Counted from the first letter of the stretch, positions 8,651 to 18,900 are shown. The stretch is 64,000 bases of DNA from Acidobacteriota bacterium (GCA_025463135.1 JAOAPY010000055.1:1-64000), one strand, 5' to 3'. Made by a program: numbers and translations. The notes: generated by a model not told the origin, from the sequence alone.

Positions 8651-11600
8651 CTATCTGCTCGACCTCAAAGCGTTTTGGAAGACCGCCGGTGTGACATAGC
8701 GCGTATGGTAGTTTTGCCAATCCTGAGGATGTTGTTTGTAAACCCACTCGTCTTCGAGCTTGCCCGGCGCTGTGGTGTATTCCTGCTTGGCGTGATACGG
8801 CAGCGGCAACACTGTCTTTGAAAAAGTCGAGTTGTAGTCGCCGTCCTTGATCCAACCATCGCCCATGAATACATAGTCTCGCACCCAACCTGCGGGTGGC
8901 GGCGGCCGCTCGGGGAAACGAAGTGACATCTCATCACCCGAAGCCACTATCACATAACGATCGTCTATATTCTGCAAGAGCTCAGTGACGTCACCGTAGC
9001 GCGTGTAATACCCGATCAAGTCGCGCCAGCTCTGCTTGCTTGCCGCGAGCTGACCGTAATCGGGCACTTCCGGCGCGGGAGCGCCGGTAACAGGTTTATG
9101 GATAACTGAATAACCGCGATAATGCAGGTCCGTCACAGCCGGACTCAAGCGGACCGTCTGTAACGGAGCGTTGGGGAGGCCCTCGGCCCACTCGATCTGA
9201 TCCCAATAAATCTCCAGGTTAGTTCTAATCCGTACGCGATGCGGCGTGCCCGGGCGAAAGACATCCGTAAGATTGAAGAGCACTGTTTTCCTGCGCCCTG
9301 CGGGAAAACCGAGGTTGGGTTGCGCGACGATCCAACCCCCTTTGCCATCCGGCACCTCAAGGCTCAACCCGTGGGCTTTCCAGCGGCTACCCTGTGTGAT
9401 AGCGACATTGAGTGACGACTCAGTGTCGTGTATCGATCCCTGGGCGATTAGATAGAGCGGACCGCTCTTCGGTGCATCATCACCCAGTTCCACCTCGAGA
9501 TAATGATCACGCGTTAGGCCTTGATACTGGCCGCGACCAAAAGAGGTCAAAGAATTGCCGTCGAGGGCTTTTATCGTTTCCGTTACGTCGTTGCCATTGT
9601 CATCTACAGCGCGCGCGATCGGGTGCGGTGTAGCAACGGTGGTGAAACCGAGCTTCGCGGGCGGCACAACGAAGCGCTCGTCCACAAAGATTTCAGTACC
9701 GGCGGGATGATCAATCGGCATCAGCGCGACGTAATCGTAATAGTAGACTTCCCACAGTTCTGCCGTGATGCGAATGTCGTAATAACCGTCATGGGGGATG
9801 AGCTGGTCCCGACCAATCTTGTACCATTCTCCAGTGGCCGCAATTCTTGCCGACCCCAATGTGTTGATGCGCAATCCAATCGCAGAGCCCCACGGGGCAG
9901 CATCCTTGATGAACTCCATACGTTTGCCGTCATAGGCAAAAAGAAACGGACAAGACGCTTTCAGACGCTGTTCAGTGACGACTTCCTGATCGCCTTTGAC
10001 ATCAAACTCGGCGCGCACCGTGCCGTTGGGCCAAACAACGCGCACCACATCCGCGCTCGTCTGCTCTCCCAACCCGAAATGAAGTAAAGGTCCAGTGATC
10101 GGTTGTTTCTGCAGCATCAGGCCGGCCCGAACCTCCATCTCACCACCAACACCGAATGGATTGATGCGCTGGTCGCCGCTTGCCTGGCTCGCGTGCGGTC
10201 GCACAACCTGCCAGTGATAGTTTTTCGTACCGTGGTTGATGGCCAGCATCGGTTGGCTATCACTCCCTGCCAGTCCAATCAGATCGAGGAGACCGTCACC
10301 ATTCAAGTCAGCAGCATCAAAAGTCTCCGCGAACCCAACAGACTGCTCCATGAGTCTGAAATTTCCATTTTCATCCCCCAGCCAGAGCAAAGCGCCGACC
10401 GTCTTGTGGGGCTCAGAAGTTGATACCAACAACAGATCGAGCCCACCGTTGTTGTCCAGGTCCGCGATGCGTAACCGAACCTCTTTTTCGGGTGCCAGTC
10501 GAGCGTCACGAACGTTCGCGAGCGTTGCTGTCTGCCACTCCTGTCCCTCGTTCTTGTCCGCAAGTCGAATGATTGGTCCATCGACTTGTACAGCGATCAG
10601 ATCCATGACTCCATCACTATTGATGTCTGCGACATTGATTGCGCGCACTGGCTGCACGCTTGCCGGGATTGGACGCTCGCGGAATTGACCCTGTCGCTCG
10701 TTGGAAAAAACATGAAGCTTTCCGGCACCGTCAATCAGCGCGGCATCAGGATCGCCATCGGCGTCGAGATCGGCCCACGCAAAGCCCTGCAAGCCAGAGA
10801 TTTCATTGAAGGGATGGATCTCAAGGAAAGTACCATCACCATTATTTCTCAGAACAGAGGGCGCGCCCTGTAGCGATCCAAGCACGATGTCCAGATCGCC
10901 GTCGGCCTCAATGTCCGCGGCCCAGGCGCCGGTGTAACCGGCATTTGTGACTGCGGGAGGTAGCTTTGTCTGTGCGGTTACATCAGTAAAAGCCTGCGGA
11001 GTGTCCTGTCGCATGAGCCGCACACCGCCGCTGCCGGCCAGCACCAGATCAGTCTTGAAATCATAACTGAAGTCGATGGGCAAAATGCCATCCGGACCTG
11101 GTGGCGTCGCCGCTGCCCCACCGGGAAAGGCGAAACTCGCTCCGCTACCCAGAAGTACATCCCGCCCGGTAGCAATTACGATAGTTGGCGCGCCGCTGCT
11201 TCCCAGGCAAATGGCGCCAGCCCAATCCCCACGCCCGTTTTTGAAATCAGGTACCGGCTCTGATACGAACGTCAGCCCGAGGTCTGCCGCAGCGGGAGCG
11301 AATGTTGGAGACTCCAGTTGTAGAAAATGCGTGAAGGGTGTGGCTTCCTCACCGGGAGGTGGTTTGATCGCGCTGAGGTCACGCCGGTACGCCAGAACAC
11401 GAACCAGTACATTTCGCAGGAACGTAATCCGCGTCGCTGCCTGGTGCGGGTCCGTCCCGACCGCGGCTGCCTGTACCGCGCTGAGTTGCTGCTGCACTTC
11501 CTGAGGCCAATCCGAAGCGTGCTCAGAGATCTTGCTTACCACACGATGTAATGTGTCAGCATCACCGCGCTTGGCCGCGATGCGTCCCAACTCGAGCAAG

Positions 11601-12148
11601 ACTGCCAGATTGTCTGGTTGAACCTCCAGCATCTTTTGGATGAGGCGTTGATATTCCGCTTCGCTATTCTCATCACCCTGCCGCTCGACCTCCTCCGCAA
11701 GCTTATAAGTGGCTATCAGATTCTTGGGATTGATCTCAATTGCTTTACGCAGCGCCGTCACCGCTTCCGCCGACCTTCCGCGACTGCTTTCGAGCAGACC
11801 CAGAAGATAATAGATTTGATCATTCTGAGGCGCGAGCGAACGGGCGCGCTCTAATCGTGAGGCTGCCGCATCGAAAACTCTTTGACGCAGAGCGAGCAAA
11901 CCCCAGTTGGCCCAGCCTGCGGGTTCGGCAGGTACGAGCTGCGTTACCTGTGCCAGCATGCTGTCCGCGCGCACGTCATCACCAACCTGCAACGCCGCCA
12001 GGCCAACATAAAATGCTCGGGTCACGTCGTTGTATTCTTTGGAGGATTTCGGAGGTAGTTTGCCGCTCCGGCCGCAAGCCGTTATCAGCAGCATCCCGAA
12101 TAGTATGGCCGCAGCGATTTGATGGTTGTACGGAAGTCTAATTTTCAC
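8651..12148 (-). CDS. Giant TPR - FG-GAP - ASPIC/UnbV lipoprotein
   Basis: This 1165-residue protein opens with a lipoprotein signal (FGMLLITAC, Cys at residue 25). TPR repeats follow (about 45-260), then a VCBS/FG-GAP propeller (about 300-640, e.g. ADIEADGDLDIVLGS, DLNGDGLLDLIGL). An ASPIC/UnbV domain comes next (about 645-735, LLHFGLGEQTSADVVRVVWP). A C-terminal region of roughly 420 residues starts at SCPFLFAYDGKRMEFIKD. This last part resembles the C-terminus of the protein at 15979 (SCPYLYAWNGERFEFITD), so the two are long paralogs with a shared region I cannot name. It is the first gene of the four-gene minus-strand series, one base before the next start. TPRs suggest a scaffolding role outside the membrane; this is inference. 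Confidence 0.85.
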   Translation of the reverse strand: MKIRLPYNHQIAAAILFGMLLITACGRSGKLPPKSSKEYNDVTRAFYVGLAALQVGDDVRADSMLAQVTQLVPAEPAGWANWGLLALRQRVFDAAASRLERARSLAPQNDQIYYLLGLLESSRGRSAEAVTALRKAIEINPKNLIATYKLAEEVERQGDENSEAEYQRLIQKMLEVQPDNLAVLLELGRIAAKRGDADTLHRVVSKISEHASDWPQEVQQQLSAVQAAAVGTDPHQAATRITFLRNVLVRVLAYRRDLSAIKPPPGEEATPFTHFLQLESPTFAPAAADLGLTFVSEPVPDFKNGRGDWAGAICLGSSGAPTIVIATGRDVLLGSGASFAFPGGAAATPPGPDGILPIDFSYDFKTDLVLAGSGGVRLMRQDTPQAFTDVTAQTKLPPAVTNAGYTGAWAADIEADGDLDIVLGSLQGAPSVLRNNGDGTFLEIHPFNEISGLQGFAWADLDADGDPDAALIDGAGKLHVFSNERQGQFRERPIPASVQPVRAINVADINSDGVMDLIAVQVDGPIIRLADKNEGQEWQTATLANVRDARLAPEKEVRLRIADLDNNGGLDLLLVSTSEPHKTVGALLWLGDENGNFRLMEQSVGFAETFDAADLNGDGLLDLIGLAGSDSQPMLAINHGTKNYHWQVVRPHASQASGDQRINPFGVGGEMEVRAGLMLQKQPITGPLLHFGLGEQTSADVVRVVWPNGTVRAEFDVKGDQEVVTEQRLKASCPFLFAYDGKRMEFIKDAAPWGSAIGLRINTLGSARIAATGEWYKIGRDQLIPHDGYYDIRITAELWEVYYYDYVALMPIDHPAGTEIFVDERFVVPPAKLGFTTVATPHPIARAVDDNGNDVTETIKALDGNSLTSFGRGQYQGLTRDHYLEVELGDDAPKSGPLYLIAQGSIHDTESSLNVAITQGSRWKAHGLSLEVPDGKGGWIVAQPNLGFPAGRRKTVLFNLTDVFRPGTPHRVRIRTNLEIYWDQIEWAEGLPNAPLQTVRLSPAVTDLHYRGYSVIHKPVTGAPAPEVPDYGQLAASKQSWRDLIGYYTRYGDVTELLQNIDDRYVIVASGDEMSLRFPERPPPPAGWVRDYVFMGDGWIKDGDYNSTFSKTVLPLPYHAKQEYTTAPGKLEDEWVYKQHPQDWQNYHTRYVTPAVFQNALRSSR

Positions 12149-12333
12149 TTCAGGATCTATGCGAAGAGATAGGGGCTTTGACTATTAAGAATAGGGCCAA
12201 CCGCTGTTTTGACCAGGAGCGTCAAGATAGCATACGAGTCGTTGGTGTGCGCTGCACCCTTTGGACGATTCGAATCTCCAACTAAAGTATGAGTCGCCGA
12301 TTGCCGAGACGCGCTACGCTCTCGCGCGGAACA

Positions 12334-12470
12334 CTTGTGTAATACAAACTGTTGGTTTGCGACTGCGTTGAATGCCAGCCACGCTTCGCAAACCCGCGGT
12401 CCCCGGCGGGGCATCTCGGCTGGGGTGCCATACCCGTTTGGGGTGGCCTTACAGTTTGCATTACAACTTG
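12334..12470. repeat. Inverted-repeat-bounded element in a gene-free gap (12149-12565)
   Basis: The gap between the giant lipoprotein gene and the NQ-heptad gene contains an element of about 137 bp. Its ends, TGTAATACAAACTGT (12338-12352) and ACAGTTTGCATTACA (12451-12465), are inverted copies at 14 of 15 positions. The interior is GC-rich (CCCGCGGTCCCCGGCGGGGC). Open frames crossing it on both strands have no recognisable protein features and look spurious. The rest of the gap shows nothing I can name; the start region of the lipoprotein gene at 12148 borders it. Confidence 0.55.
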
Positions 12471-12565
12471 AGACACTACCCCCGCGGCGCATGAACTCGC
12501 GCAGTAGGCGATCGTCGTGCGACTATAGAGGCAACGCTCTACGATTAAGAAGTGAGGAAAACAAA

Positions 12566-12802
12566 ATGTCGACTGATGAGGTATTAGCGAACCAACAGAC
12601 AATCATCGCGAATCAGCAAACCATCATTGAGAATCAGGACCAGATCAAGAGTAACCAGGCAAAGTTGGATAAGGCATTGTCGAACCAGGCGACGATAATG
12701 TCGAACCAGGAAACGATTCTTTCGAATCAAGCAAAGCTGGATAGAGTTATCTCCAACCAGGAGCAAATCCTGGCCAACCAGGAACAGATACTGGCCAAAT
12801 GA
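12566..12802 (+). CDS. Small NQ-heptad coiled-coil protein (78 aa)
   Basis: This 78-residue protein consists almost entirely of a repeated seven-residue unit of the form I-x-x-N-Q-x-x. Asn-Gln pairs start at residues 9, 16, 23, 30, 40, 47, 54, 64 and 71. Spacing is seven except for two 10-residue steps caused by an added LDK or LDR triplet. Ile or Leu three to four residues from each Asn gives a hydrophobic-a, Asn-d heptad pattern, so a continuous coiled coil is expected, possibly trimeric. There is no signal peptide or membrane segment. The ATG at 12566 has GTGAGG about 8 bases upstream; the frame opens earlier but the earlier part lacks sense. The next genes, an ABC transporter, start 185 bases later. 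I do not recognise a named family. Confidence 0.8.
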   Translation: MSTDEVLANQQTIIANQQTIIENQDQIKSNQAKLDKALSNQATIMSNQETILSNQAKLDRVISNQEQILANQEQILAK

Positions 12803-12987
12803 GAGAAGGAAGAGCCTGTTGTGGAACGAGTCTTCCCGCGGGGTCCTGAGGATCGTTTCTTTCCCCGCCGGCAGGCGCCCAAATCACGGGCAAAGTAATT
12901 TGGCGATCCGTTTCAGTCAGGACGAGCTGACCCATTTGCCTGCAACAAATTCATTTCCTGGATTCGCGTCGGATCGCTCGCTTCCTT

Positions 12988-13761
12988 ATGACTGAAAAGC
13001 CATTCACGACAGGCACACGCCTGCTTCCCTTAATAGTGCTCTTTGCGGCCATTGCCGTCTGGTGGGCACTCTGGCAATTGCGGGTCTTTCCGGAATCAGT
13101 ATTTCCCTCTCCCCTGGCGGTGGCTAAGGGTATCGGAGAAGAGATCCGCACCGGTCGACTGGGGAATGATCTTGTCGCTTCGCTCTTCCGCGTTACGACC
13201 GGTTTCATGCTCGCCGTGCTCCTCGGTGTGCCCGTAGGTTTATGGCTCGGTAATCATGTTCGTTCGCGTTTGGCGTTGCTGCCGGCGATAAATTTTTTTC
13301 GCAGCCTCTCTCCTCTTGCCTGGATACCGTTCGCCATTCTTTGGTTCGGAATTGGCGACCTGCCGGCGATCTTCCTGATCTTCATGGCCTGCTTTTTTCC
13401 GATCGTCGTCGCCACACTCGCCGCCGTGGCCAGCATTCCCTCGGTCTATTTCAGAGTCGCCCGCGATTATCGTTTCAGCGGCCTTGAACTATTGACGAAG
13501 GTGACCTTGCCGGCTATTGCGCCTCAAGTCATAACTTCTCTACGAGTCACGGCAGGTCTCGCCTGGCTGGTTGTGGTGGCGGCCGAAATGATCGCGGGAC
13601 GCGACGGACTGGGCTTCGCAATCTGGGACGCTCGCAATGGATTGCGGATGGACCTGCTGGTCGCGGGGATGATCGTTATCGGGGTGATCGGCATGGTGAT
13701 CGATCGCCTGCTCATGAGACTTACGAAGATTCGCAGTGTCAGTTGGGGATATGAAGGCTAA
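12988..13761 (+). CDS. ABC transporter permease, NitT/TauT (SsuC-like) type
   Basis: This 257-residue inner-membrane permease belongs to the BPD_transp_1 family used by nitrate/sulfonate/taurine-type importers. About six membrane helices are visible, and the conserved cytoplasmic EAA-like loop lies around residues 155-190 (FRVARDYRFSGLELLTKVTLPAIAPQV), the usual ATPase contact. The start is ATG at 12988 without a strong Shine-Dalgarno. Its 3' end overlaps the ATPase gene, and the substrate-binding protein follows 320 bases later, so the three form one importer. The substrate cannot be read from the sequence. No sulfonate monooxygenase, nitrate reductase or thiamine genes are adjacent to decide it. 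Confidence 0.88.
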   Translation: MTEKPFTTGTRLLPLIVLFAAIAVWWALWQLRVFPESVFPSPLAVAKGIGEEIRTGRLGNDLVASLFRVTTGFMLAVLLGVPVGLWLGNHVRSRLALLPAINFFRSLSPLAWIPFAILWFGIGDLPAIFLIFMACFFPIVVATLAAVASIPSVYFRVARDYRFSGLELLTKVTLPAIAPQVITSLRVTAGLAWLVVVAAEMIAGRDGLGFAIWDARNGLRMDLLVAGMIVIGVIGMVIDRLLMRLTKIRSVSWGYEG

Positions 13762-14482
13762 GCCGTTGCTCATCAAAGAGGCCTCTGTTAGCTTCGGTTC
13801 CGTCGAAGTATTCCGGAACCTCTCTTTGGAAATATCCCAGGGTGAATTCGTCGCCGTGGTAGGTCCGTCCGGATGCGGCAAGACAACGCTACTCAATCTG
13901 TTTTCGGGCTTTCTGAAGCCATCCCTCGGAAGCGTTGTGTGCTCAGGCCGCGTGCGCATGGTTTATCAACACGATGGTCTTCTGCCCTGGCAAACGGCTG
14001 CTCAGAATATCGCGCTGGGATTGCGCGATCTCAGCAGTGAAGCAGAGCGTAAGCGACAACTCAATGAGATGCTGCGCCTAATAAATCTGGAAGAGTTCGC
14101 CGGGCACTATCCGCATCAACTCTCGGGTGGTATGCGCCAACGGGTGGAACTGGCAAGGGCACTTGCGGGAGATACGGACATCCTGCTACTGGACGAGCCA
14201 TTTTCATCGCTGGACTATTTAACGGGGTTGCGCTTACGGCGAGAGTTGGCGCGCATGCTTGAAGAGTTACCTCGCACGGTTGTGCTGGTCACACATGATA
14301 TTGAAGAGGCGGCCCAACTAGCGGATCGCATTTTGGTACTCTCTGACCGCCCCGCTCGTATTTGCCGCGAATTGAGAATGAGCCTGCCGCGCCCGCGTGA
14401 GCTTACGCATCCGCAAGTCGTAGAGACAGTACATGCGGTGCTGGCGGAATTCGGGCTCGAACAGGATAAGGTTGGGGTTTAG
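13751..14482 (+). CDS. ABC transporter ATPase, NitT/TauT (SsuB-like) type
   Basis: This is the nucleotide-binding subunit of the importer (243 residues from the ATG at 13751). It has Walker A GPSGCGKTT (about residue 40), Q-loop VYQHDGLLPW, the ABC signature LSGGMRQRVELARAL, Walker B DILLLDEPF and the H-loop VTHD. These are the standard motifs for ATP hydrolysis. The ATG at 13751 is preceded by GGGG at about 2-5 bases and overlaps the permease stop by 11 bases; a GTG at 13736 would add five residues. Overlap with the permease implies translational coupling. Confidence 0.92.
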   Translation: MKAKPLLIKEASVSFGSVEVFRNLSLEISQGEFVAVVGPSGCGKTTLLNLFSGFLKPSLGSVVCSGRVRMVYQHDGLLPWQTAAQNIALGLRDLSSEAERKRQLNEMLRLINLEEFAGHYPHQLSGGMRQRVELARALAGDTDILLLDEPFSSLDYLTGLRLRRELARMLEELPRTVVLVTHDIEEAAQLADRILVLSDRPARICRELRMSLPRPRELTHPQVVETVHAVLAEFGLEQDKVGV

Positions 14483-14561
14483 GTCTTTGGTATTCGGGAT
14501 TTGGATTTTTGCAGTGGTCTCGAGTCTTGGTTTTTTGTCTTTGGAACTTCAGTTTTGTTTT

Positions 14562-14717
14562 AAGCTCCAGAGGAGCCGAATGTTTATAGTTGCCAGCTAT
14601 CCGTTCGCTATCACGCTCCGTAGGAGCGTAACGTAATTCGTCGCGCGCCTCTGGGGGTTCATTAAAGTCAATTGAGGCTTGGCGCAGCTAATAAACATTC
14701 CGCTCCCTCCGGAGCTT
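14562..14717. repeat. Cluster of REP-like hairpin units in the 14483-14802 gap
   Basis: The 320-base gap between the ATPase and substrate-binding protein genes has no gene but three repeat units. At 14562-14589 GCTCCAGAGGAGC is followed by CGAATGTTTATAG on the plus strand. At 14613-14634 there is ACGCTCCGTAGGAGCGT. At 14688-14717 a minus-strand unit has the TAATAAACATTC tail and a CTCCCTCCGGAG hairpin. Two opposed units flank a central one, which could fold into a large structure in the transcript. Their position inside a transporter operon suggests they may affect relative expression of the genes, as REP elements do elsewhere. Confidence 0.6.
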
Positions 14718-14802
14718 AAGACAGGACCTAAAAACCAAAGACCCAGGACCAAAGTCCCCTACCACAAACTAACAGTCAGTCTTACAACTGGAGAAACCTT
14801 TT

Positions 14803-15840
14803 ATGCTGCGCTCGCCGATAACTCGCTGGTTGGTTGGGGTCTTCGCTTTCATTGCCGTACTCGGTGTATTGAGGTTGAAGCCGTGGCACTACGGCTCTGT
14901 CAGAGAAATGCTGGGCGCCAAATCAAAACAGTCGCGGCAAGATTTGAAAGTCGGGTATTTACCGGTCACCTGCCACCTGACCTGCCCGGTGACTGACTTC
15001 GCCACCAGGACCAGCACCGCCAATCGGTTCGAGTCACAACGCTTTACTGATTTTCCCACTGTTGTTGAATCAGTTAAGGGCGGACGTTTGGATGCAACCT
15101 TTATGATTGCCCCTTTGGCTATGAAGTTACGCGAACAGGGCGTGCCGGTTAAGATCGTTTATCTGGGACATCGCGACGGCTCGACGGTGATTGTGCGCAA
15201 AGACCTGCCGGCCCAAAACCTGCGCGACCTGCGTGGTAAGACCTTCGCTATTCCCAGCAAGTACAGCAATCAGTACCTGGTGATTCTCAAACTGATGGAG
15301 GATCAGGGGGTGCGGCCGGAAGAGATCCGGTTCGTCGAACTGCCGCCGCCTGACATGCCGGGGGCGCTGGCAGCTAAAGCAATCGACGCCTATTTCGTGG
15401 GTGAACCGCATGCGGCAAAGGCCGAACTGGACGGCAGTGGTCGCGTTCTCTACCACGCGAAAGACATCTGGCCACACTTCATCTCCTGCGTGTTGGTAGT
15501 GACAGAGAAACTGATCCGCGAACGGCCGGAAGTGGTCCGTGATCTCGTCCGCGGCATCGCCGAGAGCGGCGAATGGGCCGAGGGTCACCGCCTGGAAGCA
15601 GCCAAGGTCGTCGCACCTTACTTTCGCCAGGATGAGAAAGTCATACGCTACGTGCTGACCCAGCCGCCGGATCGCGTAAGCTATAGAATGCTGACGCCCA
15701 CGGATGAAGACTTGCAACGGATCAATGACATGGCTGTCAAAGCGGGAATACTGGACAGGCCAATCGCCATGAAGGACTTAATTGATCGCCAGTTTATCCC
15801 GGCCGACATCAAACCTGCGAACATCGATCCCGGGCAGTAG
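14803..15840 (+). CDS. ABC transporter substrate-binding protein, NMT1/SsuA-like
   Basis: This 345-residue protein has an N-terminal hydrophobic signal or anchor (residues 9-25, WLVGVFAFIAVLGVLRL) and an NMT1/nitrate-sulfonate-taurine binding fold. Typical features are the opening strand LKVGYLPVTCHLT, the region TDFPTVVESVKGGRLDATFM, and a second-lobe phrase FVGEPHAAKAEL. The family binds small anions or amines for the cognate ABC permease. The start is supported by GGAG about 9 bases upstream. There is no clear lipobox, so it may be membrane-anchored by an uncleaved signal. The His/Cys-bearing VTCHLTCPVTD loop near the ligand site is unusual and could inform specificity. Confidence 0.85.
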   Translation: MLRSPITRWLVGVFAFIAVLGVLRLKPWHYGSVREMLGAKSKQSRQDLKVGYLPVTCHLTCPVTDFATRTSTANRFESQRFTDFPTVVESVKGGRLDATFMIAPLAMKLREQGVPVKIVYLGHRDGSTVIVRKDLPAQNLRDLRGKTFAIPSKYSNQYLVILKLMEDQGVRPEEIRFVELPPPDMPGALAAKAIDAYFVGEPHAAKAELDGSGRVLYHAKDIWPHFISCVLVVTEKLIRERPEVVRDLVRGIAESGEWAEGHRLEAAKVVAPYFRQDEKVIRYVLTQPPDRVSYRMLTPTDEDLQRINDMAVKAGILDRPIAMKDLIDRQFIPADIKPANIDPGQ

Positions 15841-15978
15841 TGGTACAGACTTCAGTCTGTGTTTGCGGCGGCAGATTAAATATCGGATTTCAAAAGGGTC
15901 CGAGCCCATTCGGCGCCCGGCGCTCTTCTCAGTCCGGCTAACCAAATCAGGTTTGGTCATTCATCATTGAAACAGTCC

Positions 15979-18900
15979 ATGAAAATCTTTCAAAGGTATA
16001 TCTTCGTTATTCTTTTAGCCGGCCTTACGGTGTCAGTTCTGTTTCTGTCCAAAGCGTCGCCGGCCGGTCGGCCGGCCCAGGTTGCCTCAGCGGCGACTGC
16101 CCGCGAGGATGCCTATCGCGCGAATAACATCGGTGTCGCACTCCTGGAACAGTTCAAATACAAGGAAGCGGTGGACGCATTCAAACGTGCGCTGCAGTTG
16201 TATCCGAAGCTTAACCTGGCGCACATCAATCTGGGTATTGCGCTTTTCAACGTCCCGGATCTACCGGCAGCGCAGCGCGAATCTCAAAATGCCGCGACCC
16301 TCGAGCCTCAGGCTCCGCAGCCTTACTACATCCTCGGCTTGATTGCGAAACTGCAAAGTAAGCCCGAGGAAGCCATGGCCGCTTTTCAACGGGTCCTCAA
16401 AATTGCGCCGGACGATGTCGGGACGAATATCAACGTGGGCCAACTCTTTGCGCAACAGCGCAAATATCCCGAGGCAATCGCGGCCTTCAAAATTGCGCTC
16501 GCTGCCGAGCCCTATAACGCCACAGCGCTTTACAACCTGGGACAGGCTCTATTGCGCGCCGGCCAACGCGCGGAAGGCCAGAAGGTCACCGAACATTTTC
16601 AGCAGTTGCGCGAACGCGGCAGCGCCACCAGTGTCGGACAGAACTATCTTGAACAGGGTCGTTATGCCGAGGCGATTCCTTCCACCGGCGTCGAGCCGGA
16701 GTTGGTTGATCGAACCACGCCCACAGTTACTTTTGCAGATGCCACCGCCGCCCTGATGCCCGGATCGGCAAGCGTTGTTCGTGGCCCGGCCGCGGTTACG
16801 CCAACGTCATCCATTTTTGGTCGTCAGTTCAACTTAAGTAATTGGAATGATACGAGCCGGCGAGAGTTAGTAACCGCTCTCGGCGGCAGCGTAACGCTTT
16901 TCGACATGGACGGTGACGGTAATCTGGATCTATTTTGGTCGACTACTACAGAGCAGCACCTGTACAAAAACGCCGGGAGTAAATTTGTTGATGTGACCGC
17001 ACAGTCCGGTGCCCTGGCCGCGAAATTCAACGGCACACCCATTGGTTCCGTCGCGGGTGATTTTGATAACGACGGCAAGACCGATCTGTTCGTCATCCGG
17101 GACGGAAGTCTTTCGCTTTATCACAATGATGGTGGAGGCAAGTTTTCAGACGTGACCAGTGCCGCGGGCATTCCCGCTTATCCTTTCCTGCCATCGTCGG
17201 TCGCCTTTGTTGACCTGGACCATGATGGAGACCTCGATATCTTCATCGCTGGCTTGGCTGATCTTTCGCAAGCCCCAAAGGGTACAACATCGATCATTTT
17301 CCCGGATGACTTCGCCGGCGCTCCCAACCTACTGTTGCGAAATGACGGCAATGGAAAGTTTACGGATATCACGGCGGCTGCGAAGTTGAATTTTGTGGGA
17401 CACGTGGTCTCGGTCATACCTACAGACTTTAACAACCGCCGCGACATGGATCTGCTAGTCGTCAGTTATGGCAAAGCCCCTGAGCTTTTCAGCAACCAAC
17501 GAGACGGGACCTTTCGCAATGTCTCAAAGGATGTGGGACTCGACATCGAAGGTCACTGGAGTTGTGCCGCGGCAGGCGACGTAAACAAGGATGGCTACAC
17601 AGACTTCCTGCTGGGGCGGGCCGATGGACCAGCGCTGCTCGCTATCAGCGATGGCAGGGAGAGGTTTAAGACCACTCCCCTGCCCGCCGGTTCGGAAGCA
17701 GCGCGATCTGCGCAGTTCCTCGACTACGACAATGATGGTCTGCTCGACTGCTTCATCGTCACCGATAAAGGTGTCCGCGTATGGCGGAACGTTGGGGACG
17801 GTTGGACGGATACCAGCGAACCCGCGGTCGCCCGTGATTTTGCAAGCGCCGCATCAGTAGCCGGCCGTCTCTTCACTGCCGGAGACATAGATAATGATGG
17901 AGACACGGATATTCTTTTTCTTAGCGGCGGGGGAGTGCGGCTCGGACGTAACGACGGCGGGAACAGGCATCACTCGTTACGCATAAAACTGACCGGCAAA
18001 GTGAGTAACCGCAGCAGCATCGGCACGAAGATCGAAGCGCGATCGGGCAGCTTGATCCAGAAACTGGAGACTTCGTCGGCCAGCCCCGCAGCCGCCCCCG
18101 TAGACATTCTTTTCGGACTTGGCCAGCGGTCAACGGCAGACGCGGTGCGCGTAATATGGCCCGCCGGCATCGTGCAGGCAGAGACGCAGATCGCCGGCGC
18201 AGGTCCCAGCACCGCCTCCTTCATGACTCTCAACATTACGGAACTCGATCGAAAGCCTTCTTCATGTCCTTACCTTTATGCGTGGAACGGCGAACGGTTC
18301 GAATTCATAACGGACTTCATGGGTGGTGGCGAGATGGGTTATCTGGAAGAACCCGGCCGCCATAACACTCCCGATCCGACCGAATACGTTCGGATCCGCG
18401 CCGATCAATTGAAAGAGCATAACGGACGCTACGAGTTGCGCGTCACGAACGAGTTGGAAGAGGCGCTGTTCGCCGATCGCTTTCAGCTGATCGCCGTGGA
18501 TCATCCCGACGCTTTTGCGGTCTATCCTAATGAAGGGATGACTGATCCGCCTCGGCCTTTTAAACTTTTTATGACGCACGGCGCCCGGGCGCCGCTGAGC
18601 GCTGTAGACGATCACGGGAATGATGTCCTGTCGCGAATTACCAGCATGGACCGCCAATATCCTGATGACTTCCTTCGCGATCGCATTCGTGGATATGCGG
18701 CTGAACATTCGCTCACCATGAAGTTGGCAAACGACGAAAACCGCGCTCAAGGTCAACGAATGGTGTTGTTGCTCACCGGTTGGACTGACTATGCATGGTC
18801 CAGCGATAACGTTGCGGCAGCACAAAGCGGCAAAACCATGACCCTGCCATCGCTGCAGGTGAAAGATGCAAACGGCAGTTGGCGCACCGTGATCGAAGAC

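Noticed and set aside
12335-12565. N-terminal extension of the NQ-heptad protein
   Set aside because: The extra residues come from the repeat element and GC-rich spacer; the ATG at 12566 with GTGAGG upstream begins exactly where the heptads start.
12157-12602. Two overlapping minus-strand frames upstream of the NQ-heptad gene
   Set aside because: They cross the IR-bounded element and have no start signals or motifs, so they are considered repeat-derived.
12803-12987. Possible riboswitch (TPP type) before the ABC transporter
   Set aside because: Although NMT1-like transporters can carry thiamine precursors, the CTGAGA and TGATCTGGATAATACCAGC core words of a THI element are not present.
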